Shown here: positions 8,646-16,620 of the stretch, in pieces | How the letters are laid out: each line of letters begins with the position of its first letter | Numbering within the stretch: position 1 is the first letter of the stretch | NCBI GenBank assembly: GCA_965215995.1 | Contig: OZ244128.1 | Location: 3,906,001 to 3,970,000, forward strand | Source of the DNA: SZUA-309 sp965215995 | GTDB taxonomy: Bacteria > Pseudomonadota > Gammaproteobacteria > Pseudomonadales > Azotimanducaceae | DNA: 64,000 nucleotides | Direction of reading: 5' to 3' | Position numbers and translations under genes: made by a program | Notes under the pieces: model-generated | Seen by the model: only the letters and a program-made list of their open reading frames with translations | Databases searched by the model: none | What the model was told of the DNA's origin: nothing

Positions 8646-9863
8646 ATGAGCAATGACCCTTATCTGCTGATCACGGCGGATACGCACGCCGGCGGTAGCC
8701 ATGCCCAATACCGGGAATACCTGGATTCGCAGTACCGTGAGCGTTTCGATGAGTGGCGCGGCGGCTACAAGAACCCGTCCCAGGAGCACTACGGCTCCAA
8801 GAAGATGCGTAACTGGGATTACGATATCCGAACCGCCGATCAGAACAGTCAAGGCGTCGTCGGTGAGGTGGTGTTTCCGAACACCGTGCCGCCATTCTTT
8901 CGCAAGAGCATCGTCACGGCCCAGCCACCCACACCCGAACACTACGAGCTGGCATTGGCCGGCATCCGGGCGCACAACCGCTGGCTGAAGGACTTCTGCG
9001 CGGAAGATCCGGATCGCCGCGCGGGCATTGGTCTCATTCTGCCGAACGACCTGGACGAGGCGGTAAAAGACATCGAGTTCATCGCCGAGGCAGGGTTGCG
9101 TGGTGGCGTGTTGCTGCCCTTGATCCCGCCGGACTGCACCTGGCTGAAGCCGCTCTATGATCCTGCCTGGGAGAAGGTGCTGGCCGCGATTCAGGACCAT
9201 GATCTGGTGATCAACCAGCACTCCGGCCAGGGCTCGCCGAACTATGGGGAAGGGCCGGTGCCGGAAGCGCTGTGGATATCGGAGGTGACCTTCTACTGCC
9301 AGGCCGGCTGGCGCCATCTGCTGATGAGCGGCGCCTACGAGAAGTTTCCGAAGCTGAAGTACATCCTCACAGAATCCGGCTGCGCCTGGGTGGCGCCGAT
9401 GCTGAAGCAGCTCGACCGCATACACATGGGCTTCAAGGCCGGTGCCATCGGCGAGATGAACTACGAAGGCATGGAGTGGGTGCTGAAGGACATGCCCAGC
9501 GAATACGCAGCCCGTAACTGCTACTACGGCGCCAGCTTCCCGAGCCTTGCCGATCTCGAGGGGATCGATGATGTGGGTGAGGACCGTGTCCTCTGGGGCA
9601 ATGACTACCCGCACTACGAAGGCACCTTTCCCTACAACACGGAATCACTGCGGCTCACCTTCGGCGCCATCCCTGAAGCGCGGCGCCGGAAGGTTCTGGG
9701 GCTCAACGCTGCCGAGCTTTACAAGTTCGACGTGGAAAAGCTGATGCCGCTTGCCCGTGAGCACGGGCCGACGCCGGAAGAGGTGAATACGCCGCTGCCA
9801 AAGGACGATATTCCGCGGGACTCCATGTGCTATCTCTTCAGCAATGCGCTGTATGGCGTTTAG
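8646..9863 (+). CDS. amidohydrolase-2 family (COG2159, ACMSD-like) protein
   Basis: 405 residues with the TIM-barrel order of COG2159: an N-terminal ADTHAG (one His of the usual HxH), VVFPNTVPPF, an INQHSG barrel His, and the Asp in LWGNDYPHYEGTFP. Such enzymes hydrolyse or decarboxylate ring or acyl substrates with one divalent metal. The ATG follows a GGAGGA site. A second, more degenerate COG2159 gene begins 10 bases downstream, so the two probably form a two-gene unit. The substrate is not predictable. Confidence 0.82.
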   Translation: MSNDPYLLITADTHAGGSHAQYREYLDSQYRERFDEWRGGYKNPSQEHYGSKKMRNWDYDIRTADQNSQGVVGEVVFPNTVPPFFRKSIVTAQPPTPEHYELALAGIRAHNRWLKDFCAEDPDRRAGIGLILPNDLDEAVKDIEFIAEAGLRGGVLLPLIPPDCTWLKPLYDPAWEKVLAAIQDHDLVINQHSGQGSPNYGEGPVPEALWISEVTFYCQAGWRHLLMSGAYEKFPKLKYILTESGCAWVAPMLKQLDRIHMGFKAGAIGEMNYEGMEWVLKDMPSEYAARNCYYGASFPSLADLEGIDDVGEDRVLWGNDYPHYEGTFPYNTESLRLTFGAIPEARRRKVLGLNAAELYKFDVEKLMPLAREHGPTPEEVNTPLPKDDIPRDSMCYLFSNALYGV

Positions 9864-9873
9864 GGGGTGAAGC

Positions 9874-10731
9874 ATGGGTATGCCTGAAGGGATCGGCATC
9901 GTCGACACCATGATCGGCTTCCCGGCCGATGACTTCAAAATGTACGACTTCATCCGTGAGCAGCTGAAGGACGGCTCGACCGACTTCGACTTCCCCGTGG
10001 AGTACATGTTCAAGAACGTGCCGAAGGAGCTCTACGGCAGCAAGGATCCGATCGCCGTCACCCTGCACGAAATGGATCGATACGGCATAGAGATCGGTGT
10101 GATCGGCGTTGGCGGTGATGTGAGCCGCAAGGCGTTGCAGGAGCACCCGGATCGATTTGTCGGTCAGGGCTCTGTGGATCCCAACAAGGGCATGGACGGG
10201 ATCCGGGACATGGTGCGGCAGTACGAGGAGTTCGGCGTGCGCTCCTTTGGTGCTTTCAATTCGGGTTTCAATCCGCAGGTTGGGATCAGCGATCCGCTGA
10301 TGTATCCGATCTACGCCAAGTGCGTTGAGCTCGACGTGCCGATCTTTTCCTGCGCCGGCGTGCCCGGTCCTCGCTTTCCAATGTGGCCGCAGGAAGTCCG
10401 GCTGATCGATCAGGTGATGTACGACTTCCCCGAGTTGGTCTTTGTGACCCGGCATGGCTGCGAGCCCTGGGAAGACCTGGCGGTGAAGCTGATGCTGAAG
10501 TGGCCGAACCTTTACTACTCGACCACGGCTTTTGCCCCCAAGTACTACCCGGAAGCCATCGTGAAGTACGCCAACAGCCGGGGTGCGGACAAGATCATCT
10601 ACGGCGGCTACTTTCCCATGGGACTATCGATTGAGCGGATCATGACGGACATGCAGTCACTGCCGCTGAAAGATGAAGTCTGGCCGAAGTTCCTGCGGGA
10701 CAATGCGCGGAAGGTGTTGAAGCTGGGTTAG
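9874..10731 (+). CDS. COG2159 amidohydrolase-like protein lacking metal ligands
   Basis: 285 residues, shorter than its upstream neighbour. It keeps the family fold (ALQEHPDRFVGQGSVDPNKG, VTRHGCEPWEDLAVKLMLKWPNLYYSTTAF). However, the N-terminal HxH position reads IVDTMIG, and the terminal catalytic Asp motif reads YGGYFPMG instead of GSDYPH. A good GGGGGTGAA site precedes the ATG. It could be a non-catalytic partner subunit of the 8646 product, or use different chemistry. Its stop overlaps the stop of the convergent PIN-domain gene. Confidence 0.75.
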   Translation: MGMPEGIGIVDTMIGFPADDFKMYDFIREQLKDGSTDFDFPVEYMFKNVPKELYGSKDPIAVTLHEMDRYGIEIGVIGVGGDVSRKALQEHPDRFVGQGSVDPNKGMDGIRDMVRQYEEFGVRSFGAFNSGFNPQVGISDPLMYPIYAKCVELDVPIFSCAGVPGPRFPMWPQEVRLIDQVMYDFPELVFVTRHGCEPWEDLAVKLMLKWPNLYYSTTAFAPKYYPEAIVKYANSRGADKIIYGGYFPMGLSIERIMTDMQSLPLKDEVWPKFLRDNARKVLKLG

Positions 10732-11153
10732 ATCTCCGTATTCATGCCAAGCGCACTGGCGCTGCGCTTCAGCGACTGATCAAAGCAGAGGAAGCGCACT
10801 TCGGCACCGGTATTCACAGTCAGACTTTCCGCCGCGGCGAGATGAAGGCTGTCGTACGCGCGAAGCGCATAAGTTTCGGCCATCATGCCCGCACGACGGA
10901 CCTGTGCAGCATCTACCCGCACGACATTGATCTGCTGCCAGTCCGATTCGAGGTCTGCAAGCATCGTCTGATAGTCCGAATCAGCCACTCTTTTCATTCG
11001 CATTGCTTTGGCGAGGCCTGCGCGAAGCTCAGCGTAGGCGATCACGTGTGTGAATGAGGGACGGTTTGCGGTTGCCTCCCGAATCTCCGGTGAGCCGGTT
11101 TCGTCAAGGTAGAGCTTCAACAGTGCGGACGTGTCCAGATACTGAATCATCAA
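10728..11153 (-). CDS. PIN-domain ribonuclease toxin (VapC-type)
   Basis: 141 residues. The PIN-domain acidic residues are visible: YLDTSALLKLY at the N-terminus, Glu in AYAELRAGL, and AYDSLHLAAAE followed by CFDQSL near the C-terminus. These enzymes cleave RNA and are held inactive by the cognate antitoxin. The ATG overlaps the antitoxin stop (ATGA), the standard layout for a toxin/antitoxin pair. Cytosolic. The 3' end overlaps the end of the convergent amidohydrolase-like gene. Confidence 0.88.
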   Translation of the reverse strand: MMIQYLDTSALLKLYLDETGSPEIREATANRPSFTHVIAYAELRAGLAKAMRMKRVADSDYQTMLADLESDWQQINVVRVDAAQVRRAGMMAETYALRAYDSLHLAAAESLTVNTGAEVRFLCFDQSLKRSASALGMNTEI

Positions 11154-11437
11154 CGTTCAAGCAGCGCCTCGGAGAGGTGCTCGTTTGGTCGAGTGCGGAT
11201 TGGTTTTCGAGCACCGCGGAGCTGACCGCCGTGACCAGGTTGCACGTTCGGGAGGCTGAGTACCGCAGCCAGTACCGTCTCCTCGTCATCTTCCGCGGGA
11301 GGCGCGACGAGTTGACCGACGGGCCTGCCATGGGAGGTGATGACGATTCGCTCACCCCGCTGGACTTTCCGCAAGTACGCAGAGAGGTGTGCTTTCAGCT
11401 CGCGAACGGAAACCTGTAGCTCGGTTGATGTAGTCAC
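11150..11437 (-). CDS. Phd/YefM-type antitoxin
   Basis: 95 residues beginning at GTG (11437); no ATG is available nearby. The N-terminus (QVSVRELKAHLSAYLRKVQRGERIVITSHGRPVGQL) is the Phd/YefM fold that binds DNA and represses its own operon. The C-terminal tail (about 50-95) is the expected disordered toxin-neutralising part. It is upstream of and overlaps the PIN toxin gene. An inverted repeat covers its start codon (see the site at 11435). Confidence 0.88.
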   Translation of the reverse strand: MTTSTELQVSVRELKAHLSAYLRKVQRGERIVITSHGRPVGQLVAPPAEDDEETVLAAVLSLPNVQPGHGGQLRGARKPIRTRPNEHLSEALLER

Positions 11438-11452
11438 AATGTTCTAATTGTG
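11435..11452. promoter_or_regulatory. inverted repeat at the antitoxin start, candidate autoregulatory operator
   Basis: A perfect 6-bp inverted repeat, CACAAT - 6 bases - ATTGTG, spans the GTG start codon of the antitoxin gene. Phd/YefM proteins characteristically bind such palindromes at their own promoters, so this is a plausible operator. The role is inferred from position only. Confidence 0.5.
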
Positions 11453-11543
11453 GTCACATACGTTGCATGGGTCAACCGGTCCTCAACCCGGCAGCGCGTA
11501 AGTCACTGAACGCTCCAGGTGTAGGAGACACGCGGAGAGTTGC

Positions 11544-11549
11544 TATGAT
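11544..11549 (+). promoter_or_regulatory. possible extended -10 element for arsC
   Basis: TATGAT preceded by TGC (extended -10 form) lies 25 bases upstream of the arsC start, with a good AGGGGAGG ribosome site at 11561-11568. No convincing -35 box was found. Confidence 0.35.
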
Positions 11550-11573
11550 TCTTCCTTTTCAGGGGAGGTCGTT

Positions 11574-11924
11574 TTGAGCCAGATCACGCTTTATCACAAT
11601 CCGAATTGCAGCAAATCCCGTGGCGCGAAAGAGATACTGGAGTCCCGCGGTGTCGACTTCGAGGTGGTCGAGTATCTGAAAACACCACTCGATGTCGATG
11701 GGATAGCAAAGTTACTCCGGACGCTGGGCGGCGATCCGGCCGAGCTGGTGCGCAAAGACAGTCACTTCAAAGAGCTCGGTCTGGATGCGGATGACTATCA
11801 GAACGCGGACGCTGTGGCTGCACTGCTGGCCGAGCACCCGAAGCTGATGCAGCGGCCGGTGGCGATCAAGGACGGTAAGGCCGTGATTGCCCGGCCTTCC
11901 GAGCTGGTGGAGTCGCTGCTGTGA
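11574..11924 (+). CDS. arsC: arsenate reductase (glutaredoxin type) / ArsC-family protein
   Basis: 116 residues, starting at TTG behind AGGGGAGG. The active-site motif HNPNCSKSRGA places the redox Cys at residue 12. RPVAIKDGKAVIARPSE supplies the two C-terminal arginines typical of ArsC/YfgD proteins. It reduces arsenate with glutathione and glutaredoxin if a true ArsC. No arsenite pump or ArsR regulator is nearby, so a general thiol-redox role (YfgD-like) is also possible. It overlaps the amidase start by 4 bases (GTGA). Confidence 0.85.
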   Translation: MSQITLYHNPNCSKSRGAKEILESRGVDFEVVEYLKTPLDVDGIAKLLRTLGGDPAELVRKDSHFKELGLDADDYQNADAVAALLAEHPKLMQRPVAIKDGKAVIARPSELVESLL

Positions 11925-13399
11925 GCCTGACGAGAAGAGGATTGCTCAAAGCAACGCCGGCGGCGACCCTGGCCGCGGCAGCAGCTGGTGTCAGCAACCG
12001 TTCGGCGGCGGCGAACCCCGATCTTTCGTCGCTGGACGGGTTGGCGCAGGTTCAGCTGGTCAAAGACGGCGAGATAAGCGTGGTCGAACTCGTCAAAGCG
12101 GCAATTGAACGTATCGACCGGCTGAACCCGGTGCTCAATGCGGTTATCTCAGCGAACTACGAGCTGGCCATGGAGCGCGCCAAAGCGCTCGATGCCGACC
12201 GGCAGCGGCGGGTCTTTGAAGGTCTGCCGTTTCTGATCAAGGATCTGACCGACGTCGCCGGTTTTCAGACGCTCAACGGCTCGCGGCTTTATCGAGGCTA
12301 CGTGGCGAGCGAAAGCGATGCCTTTGCCGAGGCAACGATGGCTGCCGGTGTGGTCGTCCTGGGTAAAACCACAACCCCCGAGTTTGGCCTGATCGCGACC
12401 ACCGAGCCACTGGTAACGGGCCTGAGCCGCAATCCCTGGTCTCTCGATCACACCACAGGTGGCTCGAGCGGTGGCTCCGGTGCTGCGGTCGCTGCCGGTA
12501 TGGTACCGGTTGCCAGCGGCAGCGACGGTGGTGGCAGCATCCGCATCCCGGCAAGCCAGTGCGGCGTATTCGGTTTGAAGCCGAGCATGGGTGTGCCCGC
12601 AGGTTCTGCGGAGGCGCTGCCGGGCGGTATCGCCGTGAGAGGGGTGTTGAGCCGCAGCGTGCGGGACAGCGCGGCCATGTTGCCGGTCTACGCTCGTCCA
12701 GGCAGCGCCGAGCTGGTCACGGACCCCATCGATCGGAAGTTGAAGGTGGGATTGATCATCGATGACCATTTCGGAGCGACGCCGCATCCGGATGTGGTGA
12801 GGTCGGTGGAGTCCACAGCCGCGTTGATGACCGACCTTGGTCACAGTGTGTCGCCTGCCTCGTTCGGGTTTGACGGTGCAGAGATGATGGATCACTTCAT
12901 GAGCTTCTGGACTCAGGGTCCGGTTCAAGTCAGGGCGGAGGCAATCAGACGGGGACTGGCACCGGAGGCTGCCTTGGAGCCCTGGACGCTGGGGCTTGCG
13001 GAGATGGGTGCGAAACGGGGAGAGCCGGAGATCGATGCAGCGATCCAGTACCTTACTGCGCTGAGTGACGAGGATGCTCTGTTCGGTGAGTATGACGTGT
13101 TGCTCACGCCCGTGCTTTCTAAGCCGCCCATCCTGATCGGGGAGCAATCCCCCCTGCTGCCATTCGATGCGCTGTACGATGAGGTGCTCGAATACGTGTC
13201 CTATACCCCGGTAGCAAACGTGACGGGTATCGCCGGGATGTCCGTGCCTCTTTACTGGAACGAGGCGGATCTACCCATTGGCAGTCAGTTCCTTGCGCGG
13301 CGCGGCGCGGACGAGCTGCTGCTCCAGCTTGCCTTCCAACTCGAGCAGGCAAGGCCCTGGGCGAATAGGTGGGCACCTAACTCAGCGAAATACATCTGA
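11921..13399 (+). CDS. amidase-signature family amidase with Tat-like signal
   Basis: 492 residues from a GTG start overlapping the arsC stop. The N-terminus has a twin-arginine motif (LTRRGLLK) and an Ala-rich hydrophobic stretch to about residue 30, predicting folded export. The amidase-signature triad is complete: Lys107 in FLIKDLTD, the cis-Ser in GGSSGGSG (182-186) and nucleophile Ser206 in GGGSIRIPAS. It hydrolyses amide bonds, probably in the periplasm; the substrate is unknown. Family members also include the GatA subunit, but the export signal argues against that role. Confidence 0.9.
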   Translation: MSLTRRGLLKATPAATLAAAAAGVSNRSAAANPDLSSLDGLAQVQLVKDGEISVVELVKAAIERIDRLNPVLNAVISANYELAMERAKALDADRQRRVFEGLPFLIKDLTDVAGFQTLNGSRLYRGYVASESDAFAEATMAAGVVVLGKTTTPEFGLIATTEPLVTGLSRNPWSLDHTTGGSSGGSGAAVAAGMVPVASGSDGGGSIRIPASQCGVFGLKPSMGVPAGSAEALPGGIAVRGVLSRSVRDSAAMLPVYARPGSAELVTDPIDRKLKVGLIIDDHFGATPHPDVVRSVESTAALMTDLGHSVSPASFGFDGAEMMDHFMSFWTQGPVQVRAEAIRRGLAPEAALEPWTLGLAEMGAKRGEPEIDAAIQYLTALSDEDALFGEYDVLLTPVLSKPPILIGEQSPLLPFDALYDEVLEYVSYTPVANVTGIAGMSVPLYWNEADLPIGSQFLARRGADELLLQLAFQLEQARPWANRWAPNSAKYI

Positions 13400-13411
13400 T
13401 TGGGAGAACGA

Positions 13412-14101
13412 ATGATGGCGAACGTACTGATAACGGGTGCGAACCGGGGCATTGGCCTCGAGATGGTCAAACTCTACGCGGATCGTGGCGATACGGTGCT
13501 GGCCTGTTGCCGGAACCCCTCTGAGGCCGAGGCGCTGAACGCCGTGTCTGGGAACGTGGAGGTGATCGAGGTGCAGGTAAGCGATGGTGCATCGGTGGCC
13601 AATCTGGCCAGCACACTGGGTGACCGGCCTGTGGACATTCTGATCAACAACGCTGGTATGGCCGGCCCTTCGTACGATCAGCAGAACGTCTACGCCATGG
13701 ACTTCGAAGGTTGGGCAGAGACCTTTGAAGTGAACACCATGGCACCGGTGCGGGTGATGCAGGCACTGATGCCGAACCTGAAGGCCAGCGAGGGCGCTCG
13801 GGTCGTTACCATCACGTCTCAGATGGGGGCGCTTTCATTGGACATGCCTGTCGCTTATGCCTATTGCACGAGCAAGGCAGCGTTGAACAAGTTCATGAAA
13901 ATGGCGGCGCTCGAGCTCGGCAAGGAAGGAATCAATGTGTGTGTGATCCACCCGGGCTGGGTGCAGACCGACATGGGTGGACCGAACGCTGAAATCACGC
14001 CTCAGGAAAGCGCCGAAGGCATCGTCTCTACCATTGATGGCCTGAATGCCGAGACCAATGGCAGCTTCTGGAAATGGAACGGTGAAGCGCATGGCTGGTA
14101 G
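13412..14101 (+). CDS. short-chain dehydrogenase/reductase
   Basis: 229 residues from the ATG at 13412 behind GGGAGA; an ATG one codon later is equally possible. It has the classical SDR layout: TGANRGIG at residues 8-15 (cofactor), NNAGMAG, catalytic Ser in TITSQMG, and Tyr151-x3-Lys155 in YAYCTSKAALN. HPGWVQTDMGG follows. It resembles the sniffer/C-factor-like SDR group. Cytosolic oxidoreductase of unknown substrate, 12 bases after the amidase gene. Confidence 0.9.
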   Translation: MMANVLITGANRGIGLEMVKLYADRGDTVLACCRNPSEAEALNAVSGNVEVIEVQVSDGASVANLASTLGDRPVDILINNAGMAGPSYDQQNVYAMDFEGWAETFEVNTMAPVRVMQALMPNLKASEGARVVTITSQMGALSLDMPVAYAYCTSKAALNKFMKMAALELGKEGINVCVIHPGWVQTDMGGPNAEITPQESAEGIVSTIDGLNAETNGSFWKWNGEAHGW

Positions 14102-14111
14102 GGCATAAGTC

Positions 14112-14831
14112 ATGTGGCGTGAGGAAGCAAAACAGGTTGGCGTGCTCACCGAGCGGGAGTTCGAGCTCGATGTGGAAGGTCGGACAGTACCTGGTGTGGT
14201 CTGGTCGGAGGATGAGAGTGAACCTGGCAAACCCATCGTTCTGCTCGGGCACGGTGGCACTACGCATAAGAAGGCGGAGTATCTCGTGCAGGTCGCCATG
14301 CTGCTGGCGCGAAGAGGTGTTCTGGCCATGGCCATCGACGGGCCTGGGCATGGCGAGCGTGCCGGTGCGCATGATCCGAGTGATCTCAATGCCTTTGCAG
14401 ACGCCTGGAACGAAGGCGGCGGCACGGATGCTGTCGTCGCGGACTGGGGTGCCGCGCTCGACTTCGTCAGCTCAGAGCTGGAAACCGGGAAGACGGGCTA
14501 TTGGGGCCTCTCCATGGGCACGATGATGGGGCTGCCCGTGGTCGCCAGCGACGATCGCATCAAGGTTGCGCTGCTGGGTCTCATGGGTAACTGGGGCCCA
14601 AATGCGGACAGATTGATGGCGGATGCGCCGAACGTTGAGTGTCCGTTACGATTTCTCATGCAGTGGGACGATGAAGTGGTGCCACGCTCAACCTGCCTGG
14701 AACTCTTCTCAACCATTGGCTCGAAGCGAAAGACGCTGCATGCCAACCCGGGGTTGCACGCCGCCGTGCCGGCATTTGAAATCCGGGACTCGACGGATTA
14801 TCTGGCCGGCGTGCTGAATCGGCGGAACTGA
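14112..14831 (+). CDS. alpha/beta hydrolase (dienelactone-hydrolase-like)
   Basis: 239 residues. The alpha/beta-hydrolase elements are an oxyanion segment (LLGHGGTTHKK), the DGPGHGER loop, the nucleophile elbow GLSMGT (Ser134), an acid in QWDDEVVPR, and a C-terminal His in NPGLHAAVPA. It lies 10 bases after the SDR gene, in the same likely operon as the amidase. The substrate is unknown. Confidence 0.85.
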   Translation: MWREEAKQVGVLTEREFELDVEGRTVPGVVWSEDESEPGKPIVLLGHGGTTHKKAEYLVQVAMLLARRGVLAMAIDGPGHGERAGAHDPSDLNAFADAWNEGGGTDAVVADWGAALDFVSSELETGKTGYWGLSMGTMMGLPVVASDDRIKVALLGLMGNWGPNADRLMADAPNVECPLRFLMQWDDEVVPRSTCLELFSTIGSKRKTLHANPGLHAAVPAFEIRDSTDYLAGVLNRRN

Positions 14832-14835
14832 TCGT

Positions 14836-15246
14836 TCAGCGTCGTTTCTTCTTCGCGAGATGGTAGGTCAGGGCAAGCTCAATGCAACGCCGGATTGTGT
14901 CTCGCGGCAGCTTCTCGTTCACGTCGAAGAGCACGGCACGGTTCCCTTCGAACTCGAGCTCTGGGAACAGCGTGCGGTAAGTATCCACCAGCGTGGTCTG
15001 GCAGTTGAGATACATACCGCACTTCTCGGCTGATTTTGCTTTCCACGCGATACGAATGGTGCTGCCGGATTTGCTCTTCTCCGTGAGGTAGGCGGGTTCA
15101 CCCCACTTCAGGGTCTCCGTCAGGGGGCCAACTTCCGGGATCGAGGCTGCGGTTTCCAGAATCAGCTTGCGGAGACCGCGAATGCGGGTCTGCGCCTTTT
15201 TCGGGTATGAGGCGATCACTTCTTCGACGGCAGAATCAGCTCTCAC
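14836..15246 (-). CDS. DUF1801 (YdhG-like) domain protein
   Basis: 136 residues from the GTG at 15246, chosen because it overlaps the stop of the upstream kinase gene (GTGA); the open frame runs on to 15312 without support. The sequence (IRGLRKLILETAASIPEVGPLTETLKWGEPAY, LNCQTTLVDTYRTLFPE) matches the DUF1801 fold, structurally related to SRPBCC/YdhG proteins of uncertain function. It is convergent with the hydrolase gene, whose stop lies 5 bases away. Confidence 0.75.
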   Translation of the reverse strand: MRADSAVEEVIASYPKKAQTRIRGLRKLILETAASIPEVGPLTETLKWGEPAYLTEKSKSGSTIRIAWKAKSAEKCGMYLNCQTTLVDTYRTLFPELEFEGNRAVLFDVNEKLPRDTIRRCIELALTYHLAKKKRR

Positions 15247-15749
15247 GCAAGCGCTCCAGCTGCTGATATTCCGACCATGGTACATATCTGATCTGCGACC
15301 TCGGCAGGACACAGATCCGTTGTGTCCAGCTTGGGAAACGGAAGGTCGTCGATCAGCTCGAGTCGGGTGAGCGCATAGGCAAGTTTCTCCGGCTCACCAC
15401 GTTCCTCGAGTCGGTTTTCCAGAGCTTCCGGGCTGGATATCAGGTAGAGCATCTCTGCCGAATCGACGAGGTCATTCAATCCATCCAGAACGGGTTGATA
15501 GAGCAGCGCGCGGGCGAAGACCCAGGAGAGGATGCCGGTGCCGCACCCCGCCTCGAAATAGCCCCGCATCACCGAGACGACGTTGCCGATCGCGATGTCA
15601 CGATTAGCCGGGCTAGCCAGATCATCCGAGACGCGCCAGACATCGTCGGCGTCCAACAGGGCGATGCCCTTGGCACGACCCTGCAGGTTCTTCAGGGCCG
15701 TGGTTTTACCGACGCCCGTAGGCCCACCAAGTAGTATCAGTCTAGCCAT
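15243..15749 (-). CDS. P-loop kinase/ATPase
   Basis: 168 residues. A perfect Walker A motif (GGPTGVGKTT, residues 8-17) is followed by LLDADDVW, a short kinase-type Asp motif, and a helical second half (YLISSPEALENRLEERG). Size and layout fit small nucleotide or metabolite kinases of the AAA_33/shikimate-kinase type. It overlaps the DUF1801 gene by 4 bases and lies 15 bases after a small HTH gene. The substrate is unknown. Confidence 0.75.
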   Translation of the reverse strand: MARLILLGGPTGVGKTTALKNLQGRAKGIALLDADDVWRVSDDLASPANRDIAIGNVVSVMRGYFEAGCGTGILSWVFARALLYQPVLDGLNDLVDSAEMLYLISSPEALENRLEERGEPEKLAYALTRLELIDDLPFPKLDTTDLCPAEVADQICTMVGISAAGALA

Positions 15750-15764
15750 GATCCCCGCTCGCGC

Positions 15765-15977
15765 TCACTCTTCGCGCACGAAGTCCTCTACTGGCCTGCC
15801 CAGCCATCCAACCATCGCCAGCATGCCATCGACCTCCATCCGACCGCCCTCGCGTGTTCGTCTGATGGTGGAGGCGCTCACGTGGATCTCCCGAGCCAGA
15901 TCAGTCCAGGTCATATCGCGGCTGCGCCTTTGCTCATCCAGGGCATCGTGCAGGGATTTGGCGTCGAATCGCCTCAT
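15765..15977 (-). CDS. small XRE-like helix-turn-helix protein
   Basis: 70 residues. The central segment (MTWTDLAREIHVSASTIRRTREGGRM) is a helix-turn-helix of the Cro/XRE type, followed by a short tail with MVGWLGRPVEDFV. It overlaps the DUF1992 gene by 4 bases and precedes the kinase gene. It may regulate this small gene block. Confidence 0.7.
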   Translation of the reverse strand: MRRFDAKSLHDALDEQRRSRDMTWTDLAREIHVSASTIRRTREGGRMEVDGMLAMVGWLGRPVEDFVREE

Positions 15978-16294
15978 CTGTGTTTGAACTTGTCCAGGGC
16001 CACGTCGAGTTTGCTTTGCACCTCCTTCAGCTCCTTCTTGAGATCCGCGTGCTTCGTTCTGTCGGACTCCTTCTCGATCTCGGCTCGTAGCTCAGCAACA
16101 CGTTGAATCATCTCGACTTCCGGTGGTGTGTATCCGGCGTTCTTCAGAACTCTGAATGCCATCCTGTACTTGGGGGGAACGTGCCGGTCTTCGTCCAGAT
16201 CGAGCGGCTTGCCGTAACCGGGCAGCTTCTTGATCTCCCCTGATTTCTCGGCAGCCCGCACCCAGCCGCCTATGATGTCGTCAACACCCGCCAC
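15974..16294 (-). CDS. DUF1992 (DnaJ-homologue subfamily C member 28-like) protein
   Basis: 106 residues. The N-terminal motif (GEIKKLPGYGKPLDLDEDRHVPPKYRMAFRVLKNAGYTPPEVE) is the DUF1992 signature, followed by a coiled-coil-like charged C-terminus (about 60-106). Found in many proteobacteria; function unknown. Same strand and tight spacing as the neighbouring small genes. Confidence 0.85.
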   Translation of the reverse strand: MAGVDDIIGGWVRAAEKSGEIKKLPGYGKPLDLDEDRHVPPKYRMAFRVLKNAGYTPPEVEMIQRVAELRAEIEKESDRTKHADLKKELKEVQSKLDVALDKFKHR

Positions 16295-16311
16295 GTTACT
16301 CTCTCCTGCGG

Positions 16312-16599
16312 TTACCCCTTTTTTGCGTCTTCATAGTGGAACTCGACCAGGAATACGCGCTCACCAGCGCCGTGCTTCGCTACTTTAAGCAGATCTGCAA
16401 CGCCTGAGAAACCGGATTCGCGAGCCACTCTTGGTGTTATGTCATCAAAAGCGATCTCACTCAATCGATCAATGACAACATGACCGTCTTCCAGCACGTA
16501 ACGGTTTCCGACTTTCACCCTGGGCTGCTTCCAGATTCTTACGCTGGTGGTGATCTCTCCGCGCTTGATGCGCCCTCGGAGGCGCTTGGTAAACTGCAT
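16312..16599 (-). CDS. ASCH-domain-like protein
   Basis: 95 residues. The pattern (MQFTKRLRGRIKRGEITTSVRIWKQPRVKVGNRY, HVVIDRLSEIAFDDIT) resembles the ASCH beta-barrel related to PUA domains, proposed to bind RNA or process modified nucleosides. It lies between a nucleoside-deaminase-like gene and a DUF1992 gene, which fits but does not prove a nucleotide-related role. Confidence 0.65.
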   Translation of the reverse strand: MQFTKRLRGRIKRGEITTSVRIWKQPRVKVGNRYVLEDGHVVIDRLSEIAFDDITPRVARESGFSGVADLLKVAKHGAGERVFLVEFHYEDAKKG

Positions 16600-16620
16600 G
16601 CCTTACCACCTCAATCCCTG

